From: an uncultured Eubacteriales bacterium
GTDB lineage: Bacteria > Bacillota > Clostridia > Oscillospirales > Butyricicoccaceae
Direction: 5' to 3'
DNA length: 64,000 nucleotides
NCBI GenBank assembly: GCA_910579575.1
Contig: CAJTUM010000003.1
Span: 184,222-248,221, forward strand
A program made the translations under genes and the position numbers. Shown here in pieces: positions 54,802-63,916 of this stretch. Under the pieces are notes generated by a model. It did no database searches. It had not been told where the DNA came from and saw nothing but the letters and a program-made list of their open reading frames with translations. Each line of letters opens with the position of its first letter. Positions within the stretch are counted from its first letter, which is position 1.

Positions 54802-55560
54802 ATGTCTAAGAAAAAAATTGTTTCTCCAGAGCAAATAATGGAACTGCTTGACGCTTGCTATCAGAAATCCATCAACGGCATTTCGAAAATCAGCCCGCCT
54901 ATCGACCAATTTGCAGATGATTATCTGAAAAAAAATCCTGATCCCGCCAAAGCGGCAAAGAGCATGATTCAGCATCAAATAGCAAAATGCACAACCTCCG
55001 GCGTTCTTACTGGTTTTGGCGGACTCGTCACTTTGCCGGTATCTATCCCGGCCAACATGAGCAGCGTCTTATATGTTCAAATGCGCATGATCGCCTGTAC
55101 TGCGTATATGGCTGGATTGGATGTTTACAGCGATCAAGTACAAACCTTGATATACGCCTGTTTAGCCGGCGTATCTGTTAACGGAGTCTTCAAGAAATTC
55201 GGCATTAAATTAGGCGAAAAGGTCGCCAATGGCCTTATCAAAAAAATTCCCGGCCAAGCGCTTGTGAAAATCAATCAAAAGGTAGGTTTTCGCCTAGTCA
55301 CGAAATTCGGCCAAAAAGGACTGCTTAATTTAGGAAAAATGATTCCCGGCATTGGCGCCGTTATCAATGGCAGCTTTGATTTTGCTGAAACAAAAATTAT
55401 CGGAAACCGCGCTTATAATCTGTTTTTCAAAGGCGATTTTTCCACTGACGACAACACCCAAAGCGATATCAATTTTTCCGATTTCTTCGACTCGAATACC
55501 GCTGATCGAATCATCGATGTCGAGTTTACGGAGACGACCGCAGATTCTGACCGCAAATAG
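54802..55560 (+). CDS. EcsC-family protein
   Basis: 252 residues. It matches the EcsC domain: a lipid-facing Gly-rich stretch (GVLTGFGGLVTLPVSIPANM), MIACTAYMAGLDVYSDQVQTL and a late FGQKGLLNLGKMIPGIGAVI segment. It may lie at the membrane surface. The family is named after the third gene of the B. subtilis ecs operon and has no clear function. The gene is visibly richer in A and T than its neighbours, with codons such as ATA, TTA and AAA frequent, so recent transfer is plausible. The RBS is weak. Confidence 0.85.
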   Translation: MSKKKIVSPEQIMELLDACYQKSINGISKISPPIDQFADDYLKKNPDPAKAAKSMIQHQIAKCTTSGVLTGFGGLVTLPVSIPANMSSVLYVQMRMIACTAYMAGLDVYSDQVQTLIYACLAGVSVNGVFKKFGIKLGEKVANGLIKKIPGQALVKINQKVGFRLVTKFGQKGLLNLGKMIPGIGAVINGSFDFAETKIIGNRAYNLFFKGDFSTDDNTQSDINFSDFFDSNTADRIIDVEFTETTADSDRK

Positions 55561-55570
55561 AAAACATCGC

Positions 55571-55618
55571 CAAAACCGCCCCGGCAAAGTGTTTTGCCGG
55601 GGCGGTTTTGTATTTTTC
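55571..55618 (+). terminator. Terminator after the EcsC-family gene
   Basis: CAAAACCGCCCCGGCAAA with TTTGCCGGGGCGGTTTTG, then TATTTTTC: a strong hairpin. Confidence 0.9.
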
Positions 55619-55624
55619 TTTCCC

Positions 55625-56284
55625 TCAGAAGGAACGAACGACAAAAGAAATCGTTTCGCGGAAGGTTTGGTGACGCACGGCCTTAACGTCGAATTTCACT
55701 AAGCGGAACACCAGCTGCATAATGGGACCGCCCATTAAGGTGAAAAGGATCGTGCCCATGCCCACTTGGCCGCCAAGAGCCCAGCCCGCCAGCAAGGCCA
55801 AGGCTTCCACGCAAGCCCGGCAGGCGCCTACCGGTTTGCCGGTGCGCCGGGCCAAAATCACCATCAAGCTATCCCGCGGGCCGGCGCCCATGGCGGCGCT
55901 GATATAGAGCCAGATGCCCACGGCCATCAACGTCACGCCGAGGGTTCCATAAATCAACCCAGGCAGGAATGCGCCGCTGAGCTTGGGAATCCATCCGGCG
56001 GCCAACAGGATATCCACAAAGGTCCCGATGACCAGGATATTCAACAGAGTGCCAAAGCCCAGCCGCTCCTTGCACAGAAAATCCACTGCCACAATGGCCA
56101 GCCCCACGGCGATCGAGGCTTGTCCATAAGTCAGCGGGGTCTGCCTGGAAATGCCGTCATGCAAGGCGTCCCAAGGCCCCAAGCCGATGTTGGCTTGCTT
56201 CAGCAACACGCTGGCCAACGCCAGCACAAAAAAACCGACAAAAAGCAGCAGCGCTTTTTTGCCCAATACCCATAAACCCTTCAT
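55625..56284 (-). CDS. YczE/YyaS/YitT-type membrane protein
   Basis: A 219-residue protein with five to six helices. Family patterns are VLLKQANIGLGPWDALHDGI, LTYGQASIAVGLAIVAVDFL and MGAGPRDSLMVILARRTG. In B. subtilis YczE is linked to surfactin production, but the molecular role is not known. ATG 56284 follows AAAGAGAGGGCAT. It stands alone. Confidence 0.88.
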   Translation of the reverse strand: MKGLWVLGKKALLLFVGFFVLALASVLLKQANIGLGPWDALHDGISRQTPLTYGQASIAVGLAIVAVDFLCKERLGFGTLLNILVIGTFVDILLAAGWIPKLSGAFLPGLIYGTLGVTLMAVGIWLYISAAMGAGPRDSLMVILARRTGKPVGACRACVEALALLAGWALGGQVGMGTILFTLMGGPIMQLVFRLVKFDVKAVRHQTFRETISFVVRSF

Positions 56285-56383
56285 ATGCCCTCTCTTTTCT
56301 TGCGCCGTCCTATTTGATCTGCCTGTTTGCGGCGTCCTGATACAAGCATACCACGGCCCGAGCGGACGCGCAAGCGGAAGGGC

Positions 56384-57307
56384 TTACCACATCCGCTGAG
56401 CCAAGAGCAGAAACAGAGGCATCGTGACGGCGGAGAGCAGCGTCGTAACCGCCACCGCCCGGGCGCTGAATCGATAATCCGTGCCGAACATCTGGGCCAT
56501 CATGGAGGCGATCACCCCGCTGGGCGCCGCCACGCCGATGAGGAGAGCCATGGCTGTAACCGTCTGAGCCCCCAAGACATAGAGAGCGCCGGCGGACAGC
56601 AGAGGCACAACCAGCAGCTTGACAAAAGAGATGAGATAGACTGTCTTATCCTTTAGACAGGACAACACATTGGCTTGAGAAAGGTTGACGCCCAGCACAA
56701 TCATGCCCAAAGGGGTGTTGAGTCCGCCCAGATATTCCGCCGCCTGAAAAATGGGGCCAGGCAGCTTCCAGGGGGAGCAGAAAAGCAAGACGCCGCCTGC
56801 TAAGGCCAGCGTGCCGGGGTTGAGCAGGATTTTTTTGAAATCCGTCCCCCTTTCGCCGGAAAGCATTCGGGCGCCGTAGGTCCAGGCGATGACCGTGGCG
56901 GAGACGATGCTGGCCGAGCCCAAAAAGACCCCTTCCGCCCCCAACAAGGCTTGGAGCAAAGGAATGGCCATAAAGCCGTTGTTGGAAAAAATGACGCACA
57001 TTCGAGCGTCCTTGGCATAGGGCTTTTGGCTGCGGCCAAACAACAACCAAGCCGCAACGATGGCGATAGCAAAAGTGACGGCGGAATAGAAAAAAGCCAG
57101 CGCTAGCTGCCGGGCGTCTTCTTTGTCAAAGGGGCGCTGATAGGAGATAATCAGCACCGCCGGCGTCACAATATTCAGCAGCAAGGCGGAAAGCTGCTTG
57201 GAAAATCGTTCGTCGATCATCTTCCGCCGATAGAGCAAATGGCCCAGAAACATCAGCAAAAACATGATAAAAATTTGGCTGACGACGGTCTGTATTGAGT
57301 CTTTCAC
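56384..57307 (-). CDS. AEC-family transporter
   Basis: A 307-residue auxin-efflux-carrier-type permease with about ten helices. It has ALLLNIVTPAVLIISYQRPF, FSNNGFMAIPLLQALLG, LGGLNTPLGMIVLGVNLSQ and VAAPSGVIASMMAQMFG. Relatives move malate, other organic acids or peptidoglycan fragments. Start GTG 57307 follows GAAGAGGGGATTTTA; ATG 57325 has no RBS. Substrate unknown. Confidence 0.88.
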   Translation of the reverse strand: MKDSIQTVVSQIFIMFLLMFLGHLLYRRKMIDERFSKQLSALLLNIVTPAVLIISYQRPFDKEDARQLALAFFYSAVTFAIAIVAAWLLFGRSQKPYAKDARMCVIFSNNGFMAIPLLQALLGAEGVFLGSASIVSATVIAWTYGARMLSGERGTDFKKILLNPGTLALAGGVLLFCSPWKLPGPIFQAAEYLGGLNTPLGMIVLGVNLSQANVLSCLKDKTVYLISFVKLLVVPLLSAGALYVLGAQTVTAMALLIGVAAPSGVIASMMAQMFGTDYRFSARAVAVTTLLSAVTMPLFLLLAQRMW

Positions 57308-57640
57308 TAAAATCCCCTCTTCCATTTTTCAAACCGGCTTCTGTCCAACAAAAGCCTCAAAAATTTTATCTCTATCCGCCGCCGGCGTCAAGAGCTCTGC
57401 GGCTGTTTTGTACGGAAAAATCCAACGTCCGGCAAGGTCTTGGCTCAACGCTGAAAAGACGTCGCCGCCACAAATCGTCTCCCTTCACATCTCAAAATTT
57501 TTGCCGGCGTCAGCTTCCATTCGCTGTTTCAATTCACTGCTTCAATTCACTCTTGTAATCGTCGTCAAAACTGTTTAATATATTCCCAGAAGCCCTTTGG
57601 CTTTGAACCAATGAAATTGATGGAATTGGAGGAATTTTTC
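57308..57640. other. 333-bp divergent intergenic region
   Basis: It separates the AEC gene from the chemoreceptor gene. It holds a 13-base direct repeat (TTCAATTCACTgc type, 57528-57551) and the chemoreceptor promoter. No gene is seen. Confidence 0.6.
57553..57581 (+). promoter_or_regulatory. Promoter of the chemoreceptor gene
   Basis: TTGTAA, 17 bases, TAATAT, 60 bases before the ATG. No SigD (flagellar) type promoter was seen. Confidence 0.45.
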
Positions 57641-59314
57641 ATGAATCACCTTGCGATCCCCGCCGGAAAAACGGCAAAAAGAAAAACCCGGCGCATCGGC
57701 CAAAAGGTAGGCAATATTGTAGCTTGGCTGCTGGCCGGCTGTATTGCCGTGGTCCTGGCCCTGTGCGTCTGGATGTTTCATGGCCTGACGATGAATATTT
57801 TGCAGGAACAATGCTCGGATTACGCCAATCTGCTGGCCTATGAACTGGAAAATCACCCCGAAGACCAAGATCCCACGGAGATGATGGATCAGCTGAAAGA
57901 ACGGCTGAACTGCGAATTCACCATTTTCCATGGCGACGAGCGGGCCTATACCACCATCCAACAAAACGGCCGCCGGGTCGTAGGCACAAAGCTCTCCGCC
58001 TCCATCGCCCGCCAGGTTCTGGAGCAAGGGAACAACTATATCGGCCAAGCGGATATCCTAGGCCAGCAGCATCTGTGCGCCTATCTGCCCACCCGAGACG
58101 CCGACGGCCAGGTGAACGGCCTAATTTTTGCCGGCGTCTCCCTGGCCGAAGCCTCCCAAAAAATCAATCTGACGGTGCTGTTGGCTTGCCTGGCCGGCGT
58201 CATACTGATTGTGCTGGTCGTCATTTTTCTTACTGTTTACTTAAAACGAGAGGTTTCCGCCCCTCTGGGCCGGCTGACAGCTTTGGCTCAAACTATGGAA
58301 AAGGGCAATCTAAACGCCCAGCCGGCGGGAATTGATTCAAACGACGAAATCGGCCTGCTGGCCGGTGTGTTTGAAAATACCATTCTGCGGCTGCGGGGGT
58401 ATATCGACGAAATCGATTCCGTGCTGGAGAGCATCGCTTCCGGCGATTTAACGGCAAGCGTCAACCAGGATTATATCGGCGATTTCGCCTCCATCAAAAC
58501 CTCTCTGGAGGATATCGTCTCCCAGCTCAACGACACGCTAACCCAGATTGTAGACAGCGCCGACCAGGTTTCCAGCGGCTCTGAGCAGGTTTCCATCGGC
58601 GCTCAGGCCCTGAGCCAAGGCTCTGTGGAGCAGGCCAGCGCCGTGGAACAGCTGGAGTCCGTCATCGAAAATATTTCTCACCAAGTGGGGCAGACTGCTG
58701 AAAACGCCCAGCGGGCCAGCCAACAGGCCGAAGACGTGGGCCGGCAGATCCAAAAAAGCGATGAAAAGATGCAGGAGATGATTCAGGCTATGGAGCAGAT
58801 CAACGTCAGCTCCAGCGAAATCAGCAAAATCATCAAAACCATTGAGGACATTGCTTTCCAGACCAACATCCTGGCGCTAAACGCCGCTGTGGAAGCGGCG
58901 CGGGCCGGCGCGGCAGGCAAAGGCTTTGCCGTTGTGGCCGACGAGGTTCGCAACCTGGCGGGCAAAAGCTCCGAAGCCTCTCAATCCACCACGGCTTTGA
59001 TCGAGCGCTCTATGGCCGCTGTGGAGCAAGGCGCCAGAATCGCCGATGAAACCGCTCAACAGTTGGAATCGGTGGTAGCCGGCGCAGAAGGCATTGTCAA
59101 AACCATCGGCGTCATCGCCGGCGCCTCTCGTACTCAAGCAGATTCCGTGGCCCAAATACAGGATCAGATCGGCCAAATTTCCAGCGTCGTGCAGACCAAC
59201 GCCGCCACCGCCCAGCAGAGCGCCGCCGCCAGCGAGCAGCTAAGCGCCCAGGCCGGCCTGCTGAAAAAGCTGACCGAACGTTTCCAACTGAAACGATATG
59301 GCCAGCAAAGCTGA
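57641..59314 (+). CDS. Methyl-accepting chemotaxis protein
   Basis: 557 residues. Two helices (about 27-50 and 185-208) flank an external single-Cache-type sensor. A HAMP domain follows ([20 protein letters not shown]), then a signalling coiled coil with the conserved tip [22 protein letters not shown] split as [18 protein letters not shown] and [19 protein letters not shown]. Start ATG 57641 follows TTGGAGGAATTTTTC; an earlier ATG at 57611 has no RBS. No flagellar or other che gene is in the window. The ligand is unknown. Confidence 0.93.
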   Translation: MNHLAIPAGKTAKRKTRRIGQKVGNIVAWLLAGCIAVVLALCVWMFHGLTMNILQEQCSDYANLLAYELENHPEDQDPTEMMDQLKERLNCEFTIFHGDERAYTTIQQNGRRVVGTKLSASIARQVLEQGNNYIGQADILGQQHLCAYLPTRDADGQVNGLIFAGVSLAEASQKINLTVLLACLAGVILIVLVVIFLTVYLKREVSAPLGRLTALAQTMEKGNLNAQPAGIDSNDEIGLLAGVFENTILRLRGYIDEIDSVLESIASGDLTASVNQDYIGDFASIKTSLEDIVSQLNDTLTQIVDSADQVSSGSEQVSIGAQALSQGSVEQASAVEQLESVIENISHQVGQTAENAQRASQQAEDVGRQIQKSDEKMQEMIQAMEQINVSSSEISKIIKTIEDIAFQTNILALNAAVEAARAGAAGKGFAVVADEVRNLAGKSSEASQSTTALIERSMAAVEQGARIADETAQQLESVVAGAEGIVKTIGVIAGASRTQADSVAQIQDQIGQISSVVQTNAATAQQSAAASEQLSAQAGLLKKLTERFQLKRYGQQS

Positions 59315-59392
59315 AAAGCGATCCATCGCCTTTCAATAGGCGGCCGAGGCCGCGACGCCATCCGTTGAAAAGCCCGCTTTGCTTTTCATAGC

Positions 59393-59432
59393 AAAGCCCC
59401 GCAAAATCGTTTCCGATTTTGCGGGGCTTTTT
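59393..59432 (+). terminator. Terminator after the chemoreceptor gene
   Basis: A perfect 17-bp stem (59393-59409 with 59414-59430) with a TTTC loop and T tail. It marks the end of the ordinary chromosome before the mobile island. Confidence 0.9.
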
Positions 59433-59603
59433 GGCAAGAGAAAAAAGAAAAGCGAGCGCTCAGTATCTGCAAAATACTGCAAAACGCCCGCCAATGTAAC
59501 ACCGAAACACTATAGATATTCGAACCTCCAGCTCAATTTCGGCGTAAAATTCTGTGCATCGGCATCTGTCTGTAGACCAGTATATCACGCCATCGTTGTT
59601 GCG

Positions 59604-60472
59604 TCAATCCTTCGTATCCGGCTCTATATCCTCACCCTGCTCGGTAACCGCACCTTCCGCTGCCTCAAGTTGCAAAATTCTGTGATCCTCTGTCAGCGCC
59701 TTCATTTGACTGATGGCAATTGCGTTGAGCTTTGCCAGTCGTTCTGCCTGCGGTATTCCTTCATTGATGAAAACCGCATTCAGATTTTCCAGATTGGACA
59801 AACACACGAACTGCGAAACATTGGCATAGTCACAGATATTTCCCTTTAGACTTGGATTCGTATCACGCCATTCTTTGGCGGTCATACCGAACAACGCCAT
59901 GTTCAGGACATCCGCTTCATTGGCATAGACCAGTGAGATCTGCCAGGCAGACAATTCCGGCAGAATCAGATTTTCCTTGATGGCATCGGTATGGATGCGG
60001 TAGTTGATCTTGACAAGGTCGCATTTGATATCCCAGTCAAGCTATTCCAGCTCCTCGGTCTTGAGCCGTTCAAACTTTTTGACCAGATAAAGCTTAAACT
60101 CCACAGAAATCCAGGAGGCAAACTCAAATGTGATTTCCTTGTGGGCGTAGGTACCGCCATAGCGTCCAGCCTTGGAAAAATGCCAATAGCATGGGTTGCA
60201 TCCACCCACTTCTGCGGCGTCATCACAAAGCTGTTCAGACCAACCTAACTTTTAAACGCATCGAATTCGACACAGTTAAAATCTGGATTATAAAGTGTTT
60301 CCTACACACCGAGAAACTTAATGGTGTTTCTGTTACGCAGCCAGTTTTGAATGATGTACCGCGGATTGTCGCTATCTTTGATTTTTGCGATATTCGTCAG
60401 ACTGAGAAAATCGTCCCGTTTGAGATCCCACTGCATATTGATTTTCGTTCCACGAACAACCAGCTTATCCAT
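59604..60472 (-). pseudogene. KilA-N domain protein, broken by three amber codons and a frameshift
   Basis: The reading begins at 60472 with MDKLVVRGTKIN, and DFLSLTNIAKIKDSDNPRYI, IIQNWLRNRNTIKFLG, SFVMTPQKWVDATHAIG, GRYGGTYAHKEITFEFASW and ADVLNMALFGMTAKEW follow the phage KilA-N family order through to the end at 59604. TAG interrupts it at 60304-60302 (at the Trp of GVWETL), 60247-60245 and 60044-60042, and the frame shifts near 60175. Only the last 116 codons (59604-59954) are still open. The start overlaps the phosphatase stop by 8 bp. Confidence 0.85.
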
Positions 60473-60938
60473 GACGCTGCGCCTCTGTTTTCTCTATAAA
60501 TCTAAGCAGTCCTTGGCAGCCCTCCAGCACATCCCGCCAGGTCGCCTCGAAATCGTCCGTGTACCACGGGTCGGCTACATCGCCGGGGCGGTCGGTAAAG
60601 TCCAACAGGAGGTGCATCTTGCCTGCGTAATCTCCGCCGCAGATGCGATACATATTGCGGAGGTTCGCCTGATCCATGCCGATCAGGAGGTCGTACTCGT
60701 CGTAGTCCCGATTGGTCAGCTTCCGGGCGCTGTGCCCATCGCAGCGTATCCCATGCTCGGCTAGCTTGCGGCGTGCCGGAGGATAGACCGGGTGGCCGAT
60801 CTCCTCGGTGCTGGTGGCAGCGGAGGCGATCTGAAACTCCTTCTCCAGCCCCGCTTTCTTCACCAGATCCTTCATCACAAACTCCGCCATCGGACTCCTG
60901 CATATATTCCCGTGGCAGATAAAAAGCACTTTCGTCAT
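60465..60938 (-). CDS. Low-molecular-weight protein tyrosine phosphatase
   Basis: A 157-residue enzyme, complete. The P-loop VLFICHGNICRSPMAEFVM lies at residues 4-22, with catalytic Cys and Arg; the general acid Asp is in VADPWYTDDFEATWRDV near residue 125. It removes phosphate from protein tyrosine or arginine. ATG 60938 is preceded by AACGAGGGCATCCCAGC. It is the only complete enzyme gene in a region of broken mobile genes, and its stop overlaps the start of the KilA-N pseudogene. Confidence 0.93.
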   Translation of the reverse strand: MTKVLFICHGNICRSPMAEFVMKDLVKKAGLEKEFQIASAATSTEEIGHPVYPPARRKLAEHGIRCDGHSARKLTNRDYDEYDLLIGMDQANLRNMYRICGGDYAGKMHLLLDFTDRPGDVADPWYTDDFEATWRDVLEGCQGLLRFIEKTEAQRHG

Positions 60939-60959
60939 GCTGGGATGCCCTCGTTTCCT

Positions 60960-61150
60960 GTTCGCTGTTAAAGTTATTATAACATGTCTTGGAGGACCCG
61001 TCGAGAGAAACTTCCAGGTGAGCGCCGCTGTCGATTTTGCTTTGTAGTTCGGATTTAGACCACCCATACTCACCGCAGGCTCGAAGGTGCCATGCCCGCT
61101 GTTCCATGGAGAGGTTGGCCTCCATGACCACTACATTTTGCGTCCAATTC
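60960..61150 (-). pseudogene. Fragment of a DUF1016 (PDDEXK-type) protein
   Basis: An internal piece of about 60 residues with LNWTQNVVVMEANLSMEQRA, EYGWSKSELQSKIDSGAHLE and a following KTCY. These match the N-terminal DUF1016 segment. It has no start of its own, and it ends near the start of the phosphatase gene. It is joined directly to the end of the recombinase remnant. Confidence 0.6.
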
Positions 61151-61787
61151 AGGCGCAAAGCCTGCTCGGGGATGATTTGAGTTTTACCGTTCTTGCCTTT
61201 TCATAGGCATAGAGCCACTTGTACGGAATAATGGCTTTGCCATCTGCCACGGCTTTCCGCTTGCCCCACTTCACATTGGCGCTGATGGACTTGCTCTCCG
61301 CCTAGGCGAAGGCGCCCATGATGGTGATGAGCATCTCGCTCTCGGCGGATAGTGTGTTGATGTTCTCTTTCTCAAAGTACACGGCAATGCCCAGCTCCTT
61401 CAAGGTGCGAATATAGTTCAGACAGTCCACCGTATTTCGGGCAAAGCGGGAGATAGACTTGACCAGAATGAGGTCCATTTTCCTCTGCTTGCACATTCGG
61501 ATCATCCGCAGAAACTCAGGGCGCTTTCAGGCGGAGGTGTCGGTGATGCCCTCGTCGGCAAAGATACTGGCAAGCGCCCAGTTTTCCTTCGAGCGGATCA
61601 GGGTTTGATAGTAGTCGTTCTTGGCTGCGAAGGAGCCCAGCTGGTCGGCAGAGGAGGAGCTGACGAGGGCGTAGGCCGCTACCCGTAGTCTGGTGGTGCG
61701 GGGCTTCTCTGTGGCTTCAATGGTAATGACCCGAACCTGCTTGTCCGCCAGAGCCAGGCTGCCGTCTACGGTTCTTCGTTCTGCCAT
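61151..61787 (-). pseudogene. Serine recombinase (resolvase/invertase type), broken and truncated
   Basis: The start at 61787 (MAERRTVDGS) has a perfect AGGAGGTGACAGC. The catalytic region reads RVAAYALVSSSSADQ, with Leu in place of the conserved Arg of YxRVS. FADEGITDTSA is followed by TGA (61529-61527), then [35 protein letters not shown] and TAG (61304-61302) where the family has Gln, then AESKSISANVKWGKRKA. A one-base shift near 61193 restores NGKTQIIPEQA, and similarity stops there. The DNA-binding C-terminal half is missing. Confidence 0.88.
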
Positions 61788-61873
61788 GCTGTCACCTCCT
61801 GTTCGCAACAAACAATACCACAACCTCCTCTCAATAGCTATATGACATAAGCAATAAAAACAACGATGTATTT

Positions 61874-62026
61874 CTATGTATTTAAGATGATATCCGTACC
61901 GAGCTTCTCTGGGACACGCTCGGATATCTTTTGGGCTTCTTTTTCCGTGCAGTGGCCGTGCGCCATAAGGTATTGCAGCAGATTAACAATGCCGCAGAAA
62001 TCAATATTGGCGTTCTGAGTTTTCAT
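61874..62026 (-). CDS. Small hypothetical protein upstream of the recombinase
   Basis: 50 residues starting MKTQNANIDFCGIVNLLQYL and ending near DIILNT. A CTEKEAQKISERV segment recalls the short helical partner proteins often encoded just before serine recombinases in clostridial elements. GACAGTT is the only RBS-like sequence. No function known. Confidence 0.5.
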   Translation of the reverse strand: MKTQNANIDFCGIVNLLQYLMAHGHCTEKEAQKISERVPEKLGTDIILNT

Positions 62027-62265
62027 AACTGTCCTCGCTTTCTGGCAAATAACTGCAATAAGTGGGTAAAATCGATTTTCTTTCGAGATTGCGCCCAAAA
62101 CCAAATCGAAATCCAGCGAAGCGGGTTCAATTTAGAAAGGAGGAGCAGCGCAATGAACGCGCTCTGACTTTTGGAAAAGTCGGAACAAGCGATATGTAGC
62201 TTGCTCCGATGTGCATCTGCGCTATAAAAACGATATTTTCTTGAAGACATTGCGGCGCAATGGTT

Positions 62266-62862
62266 TCATGGCTTTCTGGTCACTAGAGCGATATCCCCAA
62301 TAGAAGTTGTCAAAATCTCATGTTGCCAGCTTCCATTAGGGATATCGTTTTCTGTGAAGGTTCTTACCCGTTGTAGCTTCAGCATTTCCGCGTATTTCGG
62401 ACGGTCAGCCGTCGGCAGCTGCATGGCATCCATGGTCTGCTCCATTGTCCAGCCCATGCTTCCCATTAAGCTCCTGATGGTGCTTATTGTACTTTCAATG
62501 CGTCCTTCTGTCAGGCCCTCAACACGTCCCTTTTCAAAGCTCCGCTTCATACCGCGTTCCCCAAAGCCCTGGCTCAGATTACACATCTCCGACAGCCTCC
62601 TTTCCAACGTTTCTGTCATGGGAATATCAAAATCCTGCTCCAATATCCGCTTCTTTTCGGTGATGATGTTCTCTCCGGAGAACAATGCTCCCAGCATTTT
62701 CAGCACACCATCATAGTTTTCTCCATCTGGCTTGCCTAAGCCCACCCGGACATTCTGATAGTTGGATTTCACAAATTCCGTACCGTATTGGGCGGAAATC
62801 ATCCTGCTGCAATAGTATACAGACCGGGCGTTTTCGCCGGTGATGCGGATATCCTCCGCCAC
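62266..62862 (-). pseudogene. Rpn/PD-(D/E)XK transposase-type nuclease, internally deleted
   Basis: 198 codons are open from a GTG at 62862. Residues 8-35 match the middle of the nuclease domain (ARSVYYCSRMISAQYGTEFV, KSNYQNVR), but its upstream catalytic part is absent. After NVR the sequence jumps to the C-terminal part: NYDGVLKMLGALFSGEN, EQDFDIPMTETLERRLSEMC, and the Gly/Glu-rich FEKGRVEGLTEGRIEST. So about 200 N-terminal residues and an internal piece are gone. Probably inactive. Confidence 0.7.
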
Positions 62863-63029
62863 GGGTGTCTCTCTCCATCAATCGATCCTCCTACAACTTG
62901 ATTTTAGCATATCCACTACAAAAAACCACTGCTTTTTTTAGCGTTTGTCAAAAGGAAGCTTCCGCCGTTAAAACCGGCGGGAGCCCTTTGGCTCGCGCTT
63001 TTCGGCAAGAGCCAATATGCGATTTTGCT

Positions 63030-63251
63030 TCACGCCTTATTATCCGTAACCTTTTTGACCCCCGCCGCGTCCACCTTGCCCTCGGTAATGATGTAGGACG
63101 CCACGGAAGTCGCCGATACCACAGCGCCTGCTACAGAGCTGATGGTACTCTCATCCAGTCCAAACGCCATGGACAGGTCTGTGACGATGCCCGCTATTGC
63201 TGCCCAAAGCTTGCGGGAGCTCAGCTTTCGTTTCTAGTCAATCTGATTCAT
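63030..63251 (-). pseudogene. Phage holin-like gene with an amber codon at position 6
   Basis: Reading from 63251: MNQID, TAG (63236-63234), then KRKLSSRKLWAAIAGIVTD and on through one hydrophobic segment to VKKVTDNKA, 74 codons in all. In phage relatives the position of the TAG is usually Trp (NWKRKL). No other start allows a full protein. Holins of this type make the lysis pore of clostridial phages. Confidence 0.7.
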
Positions 63252-63345
63252 AATGTACCGTTCCCCATATTGTAAGATTCGCTCATGTTTTAAGCGCCCC
63301 CGCTTCTCCGGCAGGCGCGGGAAAGCCTGTGAACAGGATTTGCCT

Positions 63346-63630
63346 TCAGCCCTCTTCGTCGTGCGCAGCCTGATTGAGATGCTCTTCGAGCCGGTTCATG
63401 GCTTCCGTAACTGGGCCGTTGCAGCCCTGTTCCTTTAAGCCCTTCAAACATGCCAGCAGCCCGTAGCAGATCAGGGTCTGCTCCTTGCGGATGGACTTCA
63501 GCTCCTCCGCCTGTCTTCTGCTCCGCTGAACAAACTTGAAGAGCCAAAGGACCACGCCGCCTATCACGCCCAGGGCGGACAGGAGCTCCGCCAGCATCAC
63601 GACTGTATCCGTACCAATGGTCATTTCCAT
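63346..63630 (-). CDS. Phage small membrane protein, holin-associated type
   Basis: 94 residues. A helix at about 10-32 (MLAELLSALGVIGGVVLWLF) is followed by a basic, helical tail (QRSRRQAEELKSIRKEQTL) and an acidic end. Such proteins commonly precede the holin in clostridial prophages. AGAGGAGAACTGAGC precedes the ATG, and the gene appears intact. It lies 94 bp upstream of the broken holin. Confidence 0.65.
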   Translation of the reverse strand: MEMTIGTDTVVMLAELLSALGVIGGVVLWLFKFVQRSRRQAEELKSIRKEQTLICYGLLACLKGLKEQGCNGPVTEAMNRLEEHLNQAAHDEEG

Positions 63631-63916
63631 GCTCAGTTCTCCTCTCTACCGCCCGCGTTTGGCGCTGCTTCTCGGCGAAACAATGGAGGTTTCATCAGCA
63701 CGTTCAAGCGACCGCCGGGGCCGGAGTGTTACGGCATGATATCGATTGCCGCCGTTCCAACCTATGACGGAAGCGGCAATTAGGTTCCAGCCGGAACCTG
63801 TTGGCGCGCAGGCGCATAGAGTATCTCGGGCACGGCGCTGGAGAGCCTTCCTCTCCCGCCGGCATGCCTATGCGCTTTCGCAGCGCAACCCACAGTGTGA
63901 AAGGAGCTTCTCAATT

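Noticed and set aside
59379..59849. Plus-strand open frame crossing the chemoreceptor terminator into the island
   Set aside because: It starts inside the terminator and lies antisense to the KilA-N remnant; no family resemblance.
59604..63251. Recoding of TAG as a sense codon, because most in-frame stops in the island are amber
   Set aside because: TAG replaces Trp-like, Gln-like and other positions, frameshifts and a TGA are also present, and ordinary genes in the window (hisJ-type, ppiC-type, ltaE, EcsC) end with TAG. Simple decay explains it.
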